This document shows, piece by piece, positions 27,374 through 35,553 of a DNA stretch of 64,000 nucleotides (positions are counted from its first letter, which is position 1; each line of letters starts with the position of its first letter). This DNA is from a bacterium 1XD8-76 (GTDB lineage Bacteria; Bacillota; Clostridia; Lachnospirales; Lachnospiraceae): NCBI GenBank assembly GCA_003611955.1, contig RAZE01000004.1, positions 161,657 to 225,656 on the forward strand, in the 5' to 3' direction. Position numbers and translations under genes: made by a program. The notes beneath the pieces were generated by a model that did not search any database, was not told the origin of the DNA, and saw only the letters and a program-made list of their open reading frames with translations.

Positions 27374-27400
27374 AAAAAAGAGCGGCCATTCAAGCCGCTC
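27374..27400 (-). terminator. Terminator of the 496-residue gene
   Basis: GAGCGGC, 7-base loop, GCCGCTC, then TTTTTT on the minus strand, about 20 bp after the stop codon at 27421. Confidence 0.85.
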
Positions 27401-27420
27401 CGAACCATATGTATGCAATT

Positions 27421-28911
27421 TTATTTTTCTGGTATTCCAAATGGTCCTATGAATATTTCTTCCATAAATTCTTTCAGATATTCCTGTTTTTGTAAATTAT
27501 ACTGCATGTACTCTTGTTTCTTATTGTTGGACAGATACTTTAAAGCGATATACAGTTCCTTTAGTCTAATTATGTCTAAATAATCAATTTTAGATTCATC
27601 CTGTTCTTCCAGTATTTTTAAAAAGGATGCATATTTTGATGAACCCAACAAGCCATTCCTTTCAATATAAAATTCTCGGTAGAGCATTTTTATTTCTCGA
27701 ATATCCTCAAAATCCGGGCATATAATCACATATCTCAATACTTCTCTTATTGTTTTTATTCTCGCTTTTATCGTATTCCTGTCACTTGTTTTTCTTTCTT
27801 CCGCATCAGGAATAAAATAGTCCAGTAAATCCTTTATGGGAATGCTGTCCAATTCATAATTTACATAATCATATTTCCAGACACTTTCTTCTGCCTGATT
27901 ATGAATACAACCCTGTGATATCTTTTCTTTTAAAACTTCTAACTGGTTTATTTGTGCCTTATGCTCTCTCAATTCATCAAAAAGTATCATATAACTTCCA
28001 ACTATCAAAAAAGTATTCTCCTGCATATGTTTTACATAAATGCTAAAATATTCTTTCAGCATGTTCTTTTCACTTTCGAGAATAACTTTTACTTCTTTTA
28101 ACAGACTTTTATTTTCATCAGATATTTCAAGATAATCCAGATTTATTAAATCAGAAATTCTTTTCCACAATTTACTGAAAAATAATAAATCAAAAAAAAT
28201 ACTGTCTATTTCATCAGTCGTTTTGCCTTTTTCATCATTTCTCTTCAATTCAAATGCATAGATAAAATAACTTTTGAGATGCTCAATAACTCTCTTTTCA
28301 AATTCAGCTCTATTTCCAATCAACAACTGCACAAATAATTCTCGCTCTATTCCTGACATAAGCCTTAATTCACCCATGTATCTGTCGCTAAAGGCATCTT
28401 CATATATTTTTCCCATTTTCATACATTTTTTAAATTGTTTATCCTTCCTTAGGTCGCTATCCACATATTGATGGGAAAACTTTATTTGCCTGCAAAATTC
28501 ATTTTTTATATCTTCTTCCTCTTCATAGCCTTGTACAATCTTCGTATATGTATCATAAAGCAATAGAAATTGTACGCCCATCCACCAAAGACTTCTATCT
28601 TTCTTTTTTAAATGATATCCTAAGTTCTTATTTGGAAATTCTTTACCTGATTTACCATGCAGAAAATCTCTGTCGGTTTTAATAAAAGTATAGTATGACA
28701 GATAGAATAAAAAAGTATCCAGGTTATCATCCCCTCGCAGCATAATGCCTTCCTTTGCCAGAGTGCTTCTTATATTTTTTTGCTTATTACTATCTGAATT
28801 AAAAAGCAATCCATACATAGAGTATCTGTAATTCTCCTCTTCATACCCTATAAACTTATGAATAACCAACAAATTATATAAATTGTCTATATAGTCAATT
28901 TTTTTAGTCAT
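27421..28911 (-). CDS. Large helical protein of unknown function in the rlmH element
   Basis: A 496-residue, Lys/Glu/Tyr-rich, almost all-helical protein. No membrane segment, signal peptide or known motif is seen. Segments such as DRSLWWMGVQFLLLYD and LFFSKLWKRISDLINLDYLEIS suggest a packed helical solenoid. It is strongly AT-biased compared with the flanking chromosome. It stands alone with its own terminator, between the replication-type genes and the DUF1643 cluster. This is a usual place for cargo, so a defence or competition role is conceivable but there is no direct evidence. Confidence 0.65.
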   Translation of the reverse strand: MTKKIDYIDNLYNLLVIHKFIGYEEENYRYSMYGLLFNSDSNKQKNIRSTLAKEGIMLRGDDNLDTFLFYLSYYTFIKTDRDFLHGKSGKEFPNKNLGYHLKKKDRSLWWMGVQFLLLYDTYTKIVQGYEEEEDIKNEFCRQIKFSHQYVDSDLRKDKQFKKCMKMGKIYEDAFSDRYMGELRLMSGIERELFVQLLIGNRAEFEKRVIEHLKSYFIYAFELKRNDEKGKTTDEIDSIFFDLLFFSKLWKRISDLINLDYLEISDENKSLLKEVKVILESEKNMLKEYFSIYVKHMQENTFLIVGSYMILFDELREHKAQINQLEVLKEKISQGCIHNQAEESVWKYDYVNYELDSIPIKDLLDYFIPDAEERKTSDRNTIKARIKTIREVLRYVIICPDFEDIREIKMLYREFYIERNGLLGSSKYASFLKILEEQDESKIDYLDIIRLKELYIALKYLSNNKKQEYMQYNLQKQEYLKEFMEEIFIGPFGIPEK

Positions 28912-28999
28912 TTTCTTTCACCTCCAACTATATTTTAGCATATCCTGTCTGTCAATTACTGTCAGCTTTTCTGCAAAAAAATAAAATCACATGATTATC

Positions 29000-29066
29000 G
29001 ACGGTTGGCGTCATAGGCTGTTTCCCCTTTTCCCACAAGGAGATTTAACCTATGACGCTTATCGTC
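29000..29066. repeat. Long interrupted hairpin
   Basis: GCGTCATAGG (29008-29017) pairs with CCTATGACGC (29049-29058). After a symmetric 4-base internal loop, GACG (29000-29003) pairs with CGTC (29063-29066). It lies in the gap between the 48-residue gene (stop at 29075) and the 496-residue gene, so it may terminate the upstream cluster; no T-run is present. Confidence 0.55.
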
Positions 29067-29074
29067 AACACATA

Positions 29075-29221
29075 TTACCTTCTCCGTGTCCTGCCGCTCT
29101 GCTTCGCACACTTTGACGCTGTATAGATAGAAATTCCCAGTCCAACGCCTGCTGTCACGGATTCAATAATAACGGTGGATGCTATGGTACTTCCCACAGC
29201 CGCTAAAAATCCTAAAATCAT
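29075..29221 (-). CDS. Small hydrophobic protein (48 residues)
   Basis: The product starts MILGFLAAVGSTIASTVII and ends in a basic tail (KCAKQSGRTRRR), with one or two Gly/Ala-rich membrane helices. The start at 29221 overlaps the stop of the 245-residue gene as ATGA and has AAAGGAG seven bases upstream, so it is translated by coupling. It resembles holin-like or small toxin-like peptides in size and charge pattern, but no family is recognised. Confidence 0.6.
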   Translation of the reverse strand: MILGFLAAVGSTIASTVIIESVTAGVGLGISIYTASKCAKQSGRTRRR

Positions 29222-29955
29222 GCTTCGACTCCTTTCTGGTAAATCAATATGATTCCATAATCATTGTTGGTAAGATACAGGGCTTCTACCCAGTCTGTGC
29301 CGCCGACCGTGACCGTATCAAGATATTCATACATAGATTCCTGGATATAATGCCTCTTCAGTATCTGCCGGTAGGCTTTCTTTGCGGCTTCATCCAGTTT
29401 CGGGATAACAGCGCAGAAGCCGCCCATACCGCCCTGCACATCTCTGTCCGCTCCATAATTGCTGTCCAGTATGGCAACCTGTGAAGCAAGGTATTCCAGT
29501 ACCTTTTCCGGCAGATACGTTTGCAGAACCGGATAAGTTTCCCAGTAGTCCCGTTCCGTTCCAATATAATAATAATCCTTCTCCCTGTCCGATTCCTCCG
29601 GCATTGGCCTGAACCGGTTATTTTTGTCTTCTATATCTGATTCATTTACAATTCCATAGCCCATACAGAAATAACCTCCGTCTCCTTCTTCCTTCCCTGC
29701 GGCATAGAAAATCATCCGTCCACTTTCTTCCGGCATATGGAATGACCTCACCTCTATGGTATGTTTCTTCCCTGCCAATTCTTCGTAATCGGCAGCAGAC
29801 AGCATCTTCTGAAGCCCTTCCCATTCATCTGCCTCCAGATAGTCTGCGTCAGACAGTATGGAAACATTGCTCCATCCTGCCCCCGGTGCGATGCCTTCTC
29901 TGTTCTGCACATAGTAAAGAAAATGTTCCCAACTTTGAAATCGAATCCCTGTCAC
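29218..29955 (-). CDS. Hypothetical protein, 245 residues
   Basis: A soluble acidic protein with many aromatic residues and no recognised domain. Its N-terminus, GIRFQSWEHFLYYVQNREGI, looks like an alpha/beta start. GGFCAVIPKLDEAAKKAYRQILK lies near residue 185. It overlaps the gene before it by four bases (ATGA) and the gene after it by four bases, so it is the middle member of a tightly coupled cluster (DUF1643, 126-residue, 245-residue and 48-residue genes). The conserved packing suggests the four products act together. Confidence 0.6.
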   Translation of the reverse strand: MTGIRFQSWEHFLYYVQNREGIAPGAGWSNVSILSDADYLEADEWEGLQKMLSAADYEELAGKKHTIEVRSFHMPEESGRMIFYAAGKEEGDGGYFCMGYGIVNESDIEDKNNRFRPMPEESDREKDYYYIGTERDYWETYPVLQTYLPEKVLEYLASQVAILDSNYGADRDVQGGMGGFCAVIPKLDEAAKKAYRQILKRHYIQESMYEYLDTVTVGGTDWVEALYLTNNDYGIILIYQKGVEA

Positions 29956-30332
29956 GCTTCATTCCTCCTGTAATCGCTCTGTTTTTTTGTTGTATAGATT
30001 AACGGAATCTTCTGGCTGCCCATTTTTATGTATGACACATACCAGCTTCGGAGCTTTCCCCTTCTGCTTCTTGTCAGTATCTCATCAATATCTTCCTTCA
30101 CTTTTATCTTGTTGGGGTACATTCCGACTGCCTCTTCTATTCCATACCAATCGTCTTTGAGCTTATCCAGGCACAGAACGAGAAAACCTTTTTTCCCCAG
30201 TTCCTTAGAACAAAGGATATGATAAATCTTCCTCATCACTTCTTCCGGTACTTTCCGTTTTCCCAGATAATTATTCAGTTGCTTCAGCAGGCGCCACTGG
30301 CTCACTGTTCTGATTCGAACCGCTTTCTTCAT
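29952..30332 (-). CDS. Hypothetical basic protein, 126 residues
   Basis: A Lys/Arg-rich protein with no recognised domain. The middle GKKGFLVLCLDKLKDDWYGIEEAVGMYP suggests an alpha/beta fold. The gene begins 62 bp inside the 3' end of the DUF1643 gene in another frame. The AAGGAG site is 13 bases from the ATG, which is rather far, but no better start is seen. It ends in a four-base overlap with the next gene. Confidence 0.55.
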   Translation of the reverse strand: MKKAVRIRTVSQWRLLKQLNNYLGKRKVPEEVMRKIYHILCSKELGKKGFLVLCLDKLKDDWYGIEEAVGMYPNKIKVKEDIDEILTRSRRGKLRSWYVSYIKMGSQKIPLIYTTKKQSDYRRNEA

Positions 30333-31029
30333 CTGTTTTCTTTTCTCCTTCCTCTTTTATGGGTTTTCTTATCTTCTCTGACTGCTTTCCATCTCTGGCC
30401 TTTGCTGTTTTTTCCGGCACTTTTTCGCCATCCGCATTTTTCATGCCGTCTGGCATCTTTTCATCACTCGTTTTTTCCTTCTCAAATACAAACGAACGTA
30501 ACTTCCATCTGCCTGGAAAATATCTTCCGGCCATCAGGGGATGGATTGCTGTCAGTCTCTCATATTCCCCCTTATCATCCACAATATCCACCACTTTATC
30601 TTTATAGCCGCTCAGAAGTTTCCTCAGATATGCCTTTTCCTCTTTCACAAATTTATTTGTCAGGAATGTATTGCCATATCCAAGCAGAATCGTGTCAAAT
30701 CCACGCTTTAATACCTCTTCCAGATATTTCCTGTTCTCTGTATTGTTTGGCACCTCTGAGGGCTTTAGACGCTGCTTAAACAGTTCTCCGTAAAGATTGC
30801 AGATTGTTACGGTGGTGTAGCCCATAGGAATTAAATTATTCAGAATAAATGTAGTTGTGGTATCTATTATGCTGATGTCCGCACTGGCCGGATTCAGACC
30901 GATTACCAGAATACTTTTCTTCTGTCTGCTGTCTTTGCAGGTGAAAGTCAGCTCAAACCGCTTTTTCCGGCTCTTGTCAAATACGCCTTTTCGTTCTACC
31001 GTCATTGTGTTGGTTGTATATCGTTCCAT
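30271..31029 (-). CDS. DUF1643-domain protein
   Basis: A 252-residue protein. The DUF1643 core is visible from about residue 25 to 165: ILVIGLNPASADISIIDTTT, then GYTTVTICNLYGE and FDTILLGYGN. After residue 185 comes a charged low-complexity tail rich in Lys, Glu and Asp. The function of DUF1643 is not known, but it is one of the genes repeatedly found in staphylococcal SCC elements, which fits the rlmH location here. The start at 31029 follows AAGGAG by six bases; an upstream ATG at 31068 is rejected. Confidence 0.8.
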   Translation of the reverse strand: MERYTTNTMTVERKGVFDKSRKKRFELTFTCKDSRQKKSILVIGLNPASADISIIDTTTTFILNNLIPMGYTTVTICNLYGELFKQRLKPSEVPNNTENRKYLEEVLKRGFDTILLGYGNTFLTNKFVKEEKAYLRKLLSGYKDKVVDIVDDKGEYERLTAIHPLMAGRYFPGRWKLRSFVFEKEKTSDEKMPDGMKNADGEKVPEKTAKARDGKQSEKIRKPIKEEGEKKTDEESGSNQNSEPVAPAEATE

Positions 31030-31110
31030 CTTATGCTCCTTCTTGCACAAAAATAAGGCAGATAACATTTCTGCTATCCGCCGTTTTCGGGAACTGTCAC
31101 GCTTTTTCTG

Positions 31111-31188
31111 TTATGCCGACAGTGTTTCCAGTGCCGCCAGTACGCCCACTGTTATGACACATGCGCTCAAAAAGATTCCTGCGTGCAT
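31111..31188 (-). CDS. 25-residue hydrophobic peptide with very strong ribosome site
   Basis: The peptide begins MHAGIFLSACVITVGVLAAL and is one transmembrane helix. AGGAGGTGAT lies seven bases before the ATG, close to a perfect anti-16S match and much stronger than its neighbours. Size and composition resemble type I toxins or small membrane regulators; no antisense RNA can be confirmed by eye. Confidence 0.5.
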   Translation of the reverse strand: MHAGIFLSACVITVGVLAALETLSA

Positions 31189-31264
31189 ATCTATCACCTC
31201 CTGTCAGGTTTTATACATAGAGATAATATATATATTTACACTATTTTATTTTCTTAAAATCCGC

Positions 31265-31813
31265 TTATCTGAAATTTATCTGCAGCATATAATCATAAAA
31301 TGCACCCTGCAGGCTGTCCGGCATATATTCGTATCTTTCATCTGCCATATATTCATTGATTCGTTCTCTGGCCTCTTCAATCTCTCCGTCTTCTATCAGT
31401 TTCCCTACTGTTTCAGCTACTTTGACTCCTTCATTTCCATATTCCTCTAAGGATTCCACCCTCTCTTTTAGATTTTCAACATCAGCCTTGAATCTATCAT
31501 ACTTTTTATAGCTCCCGTTCATTTCATCCAGAATCGCTTTGATTTTTCCCAGATTCATTTGGGAATACTTTTCCATTTCTTTTTCAGCGGCTTCATAAAG
31601 TTTGACATCTTCAATCAGTTTGGATATTTTCTTAGATATTTTTTCTCCCTTTAGCTCTATCTCATTTGCGTCCTGCAGTGCAGCATAGTAATTGCCCTGC
31701 TCCACCTGACTGACGATATCTTCTTCTAACTCACTGGCCTCTCCCGACATGATTATTTTCCCAATCAATAAAAGTATCACTACAACAACAGCAATGGGTA
31801 AAATCTTCTTCAT
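31265..31813 (-). CDS. Membrane-anchored helical protein, 182 residues
   Basis: An N-terminal hydrophobic helix (residues 3-22, ILPIAVVVVILLLIGKII) is followed by an all-helical, Glu/Lys-rich extracellular or cytoplasmic domain with coiled-coil heptads (about 85-135). The helix could be an uncleaved signal anchor. The domain layout suggests a structural or sensing role. No family is recognised. The ribosome site is AAAGGAG. Confidence 0.6.
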   Translation of the reverse strand: MKKILPIAVVVVILLLIGKIIMSGEASELEEDIVSQVEQGNYYAALQDANEIELKGEKISKKISKLIEDVKLYEAAEKEMEKYSQMNLGKIKAILDEMNGSYKKYDRFKADVENLKERVESLEEYGNEGVKVAETVGKLIEDGEIEEARERINEYMADERYEYMPDSLQGAFYDYMLQINFR

Positions 31814-31960
31814 ATAAAATTCTCCTTTGGTTTCTTATCTACAATGTCTTCATAGTATCTTTTTGGCATATTTACAGTATGAAAGCGGCAAACGCCGCCA
31901 CTTTCACACTGATTTTTCACTTCTTCGTAGTTCTATATGTATCACTTCCGGCAAAACAGA

Positions 31961-32110
31961 TTATCCGAATTTCTTAACCATATATACAATGCCGGAAATT
32001 GCTGCCACCACCCAAAACAGTTCCCATAAAAATCCAATTACATAAGATAACAGCCATACAAGAACCACTATTCCGACGACTGCCGCAAGAATCAACAGTA
32101 TCTTCTTCAT
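31961..32110 (-). CDS. Small membrane protein, 49 residues
   Basis: The sequence begins MKKILLILAAVVGIVVLVWL and continues with a second hydrophobic stretch (ELFWVVAAISGIVYM), so two membrane helices, ending in VKKFG. AAAGGAG lies five bases before the ATG. It sits 23 bp after the 538-residue gene, in the same direction. Its start resembles that of the 182-residue anchored protein downstream. Confidence 0.6.
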   Translation of the reverse strand: MKKILLILAAVVGIVVLVWLLSYVIGFLWELFWVVAAISGIVYMVKKFG

Positions 32111-32133
32111 GATTTCTCCTTTTGTCCGCAAGT

Positions 32134-33750
32134 TTATTTTTTGAACAGCTTTCCAAGCCCTTTTATCATATCCATTCCGCTTTTCGGGTTTAAGATTTTA
32201 TCCTTCTGCTTTTCCAGATATTGGACTGCTTCGGCTGTATCCTCCTGGACTAACCCAAGTTTCGGCAATAGCTCCTCCATACTCTTTCTGACCTCCTCAA
32301 TTTTTTCCAGAGATGAAGTGTCCGCTTTTTTCATTGCCTTTAACAGTCTGTCTTTTCCGGCCTGCTTGCGGTCTACTTTTTTCAGCAGTCCTGTCGTACA
32401 GAATTTTTTGTCAAAATCAGATAAGTATCCGTTTATCTTGTCTAAATACTTCTGCTTTAATTCGGAACAAAACCGCTCATCAAACTCTGTTCTTCTTGCC
32501 AATAAATCAGCCTCGTAGTCAAGCAGTGATTCAGACGTAGGTGGCGCAATCTCGCCAAAGAAAGCCTGTAATGCCTGTAACTCTTCACGAGCGAAATCAG
32601 CAGAGTCTCTGGTAGAACAGACAATGCCATCCACTGTCCGGTACTGCAGGTCGAAGTCTTCTAACCTTTGATTGATATATTTCATACAATCCAGTTCGTC
32701 TGTAACAGGCAGACTTAAAGTCCCGCAATATTCAATCAGCTTCTCCTTTGCTTTTACGGAATCTTCTTCGGTTTCTCCCTGAATATCTTTTACATATCGG
32801 AGTGCCTGACAGTCTTTGGAATCCTGCAGGGCAACGCCATAATAATCTGCCAGTGTTCCCAGTTCTCCGCTTTCATCTCCGAATACAGAAAGCATATTTT
32901 CAAACAGTTCCAGATTGTATGGATTCAGTGCCAGAATTTCCTGATAGATTTGATTTACTTTCTCTTTTGGATCTGCGCCGCTTTTTATGTTGTTTAAAAG
33001 TCTTTGTGCTGTCGCTATATCATTTTCAGACGGAATACCCCAAAGCGTTTCCTGCCTTGCATCTAAAATAAATTTTATCAATACATGATGCAGAGCAAAT
33101 GCCGCTTCAAAAACGCCCTTCTCAATAACTGTCCTTGTTTTCGTGTCTGCGAATATCTGTTTCAGTTCTGAATTTGCCACCATTTTGCTGACAGAATTTG
33201 CTCCGGCGTTCCATATACTGTGTCCTATACCTTCTGCAATGTTCATCATTCCCAGTTCTGCCTGATGTGCATAGTTGTCTACAACCGTACCGCCAAAACT
33301 GCCGCCTTCCCATCTGGCACGATTATCTTTCCGCTCCTGACGATATTGTTTCTGTGCCTCCAGGTCTTCATTTACAGAAATGATTTTATCACAGACAGAA
33401 TCCGAAGCCTCATAAAAGGGATTCAGATATCCATGTTCATTTGCATACTGATAAATCGTGTCATAGTCCCAGTCATAACGTTCAATACTGATAAGCTCTT
33501 TCTTGATTTCATCAATCACAGGACAGATACTCTTTTGAAAGTCAGAAGAAGATTTCCGCAGAATATCATCGCAATTCGTATAGCTGTCATAAAGAGCAGA
33601 AAACTGTGAAACAGCTTCTTTTGCCAGATTGCTGTATTTTCTCCGAAGAACCGTATATAGATTTCTCTCTTTCGGAATATTGACAGCCCCAACAGAACAT
33701 GAATATTCCACGGAATGACTTTCCTTTTCCAACAACTCATTCATTAACAT
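32134..33750 (-). CDS. Large hypothetical protein, 538 residues
   Basis: A soluble, mainly helical protein without a recognised domain. A Gly-rich middle segment (GGSFGGTVVDNYAHQAELGM followed by NIAEGIGHSIW) may be a membrane-inserting or hinge region. The rest is Glu/Lys-rich helix. The start at 33750 follows AAGGAG by eight bases; the frame is open upstream to 33900 but that part overlaps the divergent XRE gene and its promoter. It is the first gene of the long minus-strand series of the rlmH element and is divergent from an XRE regulator that probably controls it. Confidence 0.65.
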   Translation of the reverse strand: MLMNELLEKESHSVEYSCSVGAVNIPKERNLYTVLRRKYSNLAKEAVSQFSALYDSYTNCDDILRKSSSDFQKSICPVIDEIKKELISIERYDWDYDTIYQYANEHGYLNPFYEASDSVCDKIISVNEDLEAQKQYRQERKDNRARWEGGSFGGTVVDNYAHQAELGMMNIAEGIGHSIWNAGANSVSKMVANSELKQIFADTKTRTVIEKGVFEAAFALHHVLIKFILDARQETLWGIPSENDIATAQRLLNNIKSGADPKEKVNQIYQEILALNPYNLELFENMLSVFGDESGELGTLADYYGVALQDSKDCQALRYVKDIQGETEEDSVKAKEKLIEYCGTLSLPVTDELDCMKYINQRLEDFDLQYRTVDGIVCSTRDSADFAREELQALQAFFGEIAPPTSESLLDYEADLLARRTEFDERFCSELKQKYLDKINGYLSDFDKKFCTTGLLKKVDRKQAGKDRLLKAMKKADTSSLEKIEEVRKSMEELLPKLGLVQEDTAEAVQYLEKQKDKILNPKSGMDMIKGLGKLFKK

Positions 33751-33844
33751 ACTCAAATCTCCTTTATCTTTTTCCTGTAAACCTCTTACTTTATATTGAG
33801 CATATATATACCCCATATATAAATATACCATACAACTCTCAATC

Positions 33845-33873
33845 TTACAATTAAATTCTGGATAAAATATAAT
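33845..33873 (+). promoter_or_regulatory. Sigma-A promoter of the XRE gene
   Basis: TTACAA (33845-33850), 17 bases, TATAAT (33868-33873). The neighbouring AT repeats (TATATA and CATATATA, about 33800-33835) lie between this promoter and the divergent 538-residue gene and could be operators. Confidence 0.7.
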
Positions 33874-33892
33874 AAAAACCGGAGGTGCCGCC

Positions 33893-34174
33893 ATGCCCAA
33901 GAAAGAAAATCCTTTACGCCAGCTTCCTGTCAGTTCAGATGGTTATGGCGATATAAAAATTCACTTAGCTGAAATATTAGAAGAAAAAAACATTTCTCTT
34001 AATCAGTTATCCTTTCGCACAGAAATGCAGAGAACACAATTAAGAAATTACAGGGATAACAAGATACAACGTCTGGATATTGATATTCTGAAACGCCTGT
34101 GTTATGTATTAGAGTGTAATCTGACTGATTTGATAGAATATATCCCACCAGAAGAAACACAGACTCTGCAATAA
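33893..34174 (+). CDS. XRE-family helix-turn-helix regulator
   Basis: A 93-residue Cro/C1-type protein. The helix-turn-helix lies at about residues 22-80 (IHLAEILEEKNISLNQLSF ... LDIDILKRLCYVLECNLTDLIEYIP). It is a single domain without a sensor part. The ribosome site is GGAGG. It is divergent from the long minus-strand operon and next to the rlmH attachment site, the usual place for an element repressor. The control target is inferred. Confidence 0.9.
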   Translation: MPKKENPLRQLPVSSDGYGDIKIHLAEILEEKNISLNQLSFRTEMQRTQLRNYRDNKIQRLDIDILKRLCYVLECNLTDLIEYIPPEETQTLQ

Positions 34175-34212
34175 AACCTACGTTGTAAGAACTTTATTGT
34201 CACGAACAGTAA

Positions 34213-34244
34213 AACCCCATGGAAACACACACTCCCATGGGGTT
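34213..34244. terminator. Bidirectional terminator between XRE gene and rlmH
   Basis: AACCCCATGG and CCATGGGGTT form a perfect 10-bp stem around a 12-base loop. The stem is flanked by TTTT on the minus strand and AAAA on the plus strand. It can stop transcripts from rlmH and from the XRE gene. Confidence 0.85.
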
Positions 34245-34297
34245 AAAATATAACTCTTATTCTCTTTTATTTCCAAGAACATCCGTTCCCTTTCGCC

Positions 34298-34319
34298 TTT
34301 ACTTATGATATGGTTCTCC
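34298..34319 (-). repeat. Attachment-site repeat at the 3' end of rlmH
   Basis: On the minus strand the core reads GAACCATATCATAAGTAA and encodes the last residues of RlmH (EPYHK and stop). It differs at one base from the copy at 21224-21245, in TATCAyAA, a position that is also variable among SCC sites. Confidence 0.88.
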
Positions 34320-34778
34320 GTTTATGATCCGAAACGCCCGGTAGATCTGTTCCGCCAATATCACCCGCATCAGCTGATGGGGAAATGTCATGTCGGAAAA
34401 ACTGAGTTTTAAGTCCGCTCGCTGCGACACCGAAGAATGCAGCCCCAGAGAACCCCCGATAATAAAAACAAGCTGGCTCTCCCCCGCCAGGGCAAGATTT
34501 TCCAGCTTTTTTGCAAACTTCTCCGAATCATATTTTTTTCCTGCGATCTCCAGCGTGATAACAAAACTGTTATCACGCAGCCTTTTTAAAATGCGCTGCG
34601 CTTCCTTCTGCTTTATGATATTCTCCTGCGCCGGAGAGACTCTCTCCGGCGCAGGTTCGTCTGAAACTTCAACGATTTCCAGACGGCAGTAACGGCCAAG
34701 CCGCTTCCGGTATTCACTCAGGGCCTCTCTGTAAAAGACTTCTTTTATTTTTCCCACTGCCAGAATCGTAATATTCAT
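34299..34778 (-). CDS. rlmH: 23S rRNA (pseudouridine-1915-N3)-methyltransferase RlmH
   Basis: A 159-residue SPOUT methyltransferase that methylates pseudouridine 1915 in 23S rRNA helix 69. Signature parts are MNITILAVGKIKE, FIIGGSLG (SAM loop) and LAEQIYRAFRIINGEPYHK at the C-terminus. The gene is intact although an element is integrated at its last codons, because the attachment repeat supplies them. It overlaps the upstream zinc-ribbon gene by four bases. Confidence 0.97.
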   Translation of the reverse strand: MNITILAVGKIKEVFYREALSEYRKRLGRYCRLEIVEVSDEPAPERVSPAQENIIKQKEAQRILKRLRDNSFVITLEIAGKKYDSEKFAKKLENLALAGESQLVFIIGGSLGLHSSVSQRADLKLSFSDMTFPHQLMRVILAEQIYRAFRIINGEPYHK

Positions 34779-35518
34779 ACTTCCTTATCCCCGAAAATAT
34801 CCTGATAATGCTTATCGAGAAACCGATCCATATAACCTTCATTCAAATTCAGGAAGCGCTCGGAAAGCAGCTCTTTCATCCGGTCAAAGCGCTTAAAGTA
34901 CTTCTGCTCATCGCTGAGCTCTTCCTCCTCCTGCGTGAACAGCCCGTCGTCTATCTTATCCGCAGTCATATACTCCACAAACCATTTTTCCAGTTCTTTG
35001 GTAAGCTCCTTTTCCGATTCCGCCTTTTTCGCGTATTTCCCCGCGTTTTTCATGGAAATAACACCCATAACGACAAAGAACAGAAACATTGCGCCGAGAA
35101 CGCCCAGAATCATAAACTTTGAAGACTCGCTCAACGGCAGTTTGATCACATCGCAGAAACACAGGAAGATCCCGACAAGGCCGAGCATCCCTACCGCCAG
35201 GAGCGTGTACGCGGAAGACTTATTATCCGCCGCTTTCTCCTCATAGTTTTGATAGACGCCCCGGGATGTCTCCTCCGCCGCTTTTTTTGCCTTCTCCAAC
35301 AGCGCTTCCTCCTCATTCCCCGAAGCGCTCTCGTCCTGGTCGGCCTCTTCCTGCAGCATTTCCTCCAGCTCTGCCATCTGCTCCCGCATCGCCGTTTCCT
35401 TTGCTTCCCGCTGCGCTTCCTCCCACTCTTTCAGGGAATCGACAAGCTCACAGCCACAATCCGCACAAACCTTAATTCCTTCATAATACTCGTTTTTACA
35501 TTTTGGACACCAGGGCAT
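34775..35518 (-). CDS. Zinc-ribbon membrane protein
   Basis: A 247-residue protein with a zinc ribbon at the N-terminus (WCPKCKNEY ... CADCGCEL), a Glu-rich helical linker, two membrane helices (about 104-121 and 132-155), and a charged C-terminal helical domain. No enzyme motif is present. It overlaps rlmH by four bases and is 35 bp after the SIMPL-domain gene, so it belongs to the rlmH operon. Confidence 0.8.
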   Translation of the reverse strand: MPWCPKCKNEYYEGIKVCADCGCELVDSLKEWEEAQREAKETAMREQMAELEEMLQEEADQDESASGNEEEALLEKAKKAAEETSRGVYQNYEEKAADNKSSAYTLLAVGMLGLVGIFLCFCDVIKLPLSESSKFMILGVLGAMFLFFVVMGVISMKNAGKYAKKAESEKELTKELEKWFVEYMTADKIDDGLFTQEEEELSDEQKYFKRFDRMKELLSERFLNLNEGYMDRFLDKHYQDIFGDKEV

Positions 35519-35553
35519 CCCTCTTCACCCCTCTTTCGTACCTTCTCTTTCTT

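Larger units (their letters stand above)
21224..34319. mobile_element. SCC-like integrative element at the 3' end of rlmH (~13.1 kb)
   Basis: The region between two 22-bp direct repeats (21224-21245 and 34298-34319, one mismatch) carries a serine recombinase, a helicase-like ATPase, a DUF1643 protein and some dozen other genes, and is visibly more AT-rich than its flanks. The right repeat is the end of rlmH, the site used by staphylococcal cassette chromosome elements. The repeats read GAACCATATCATAAGTAA and GAACCATATCACAAGTAA on the minus strand; the SCC site is known as a GAAGC-TATCAyAA-type sequence. The recombinase length matches CcrC-type enzymes. Nearly all genes point to the minus strand; only the XRE gene at the rlmH end points the other way. 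Confidence 0.85.
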
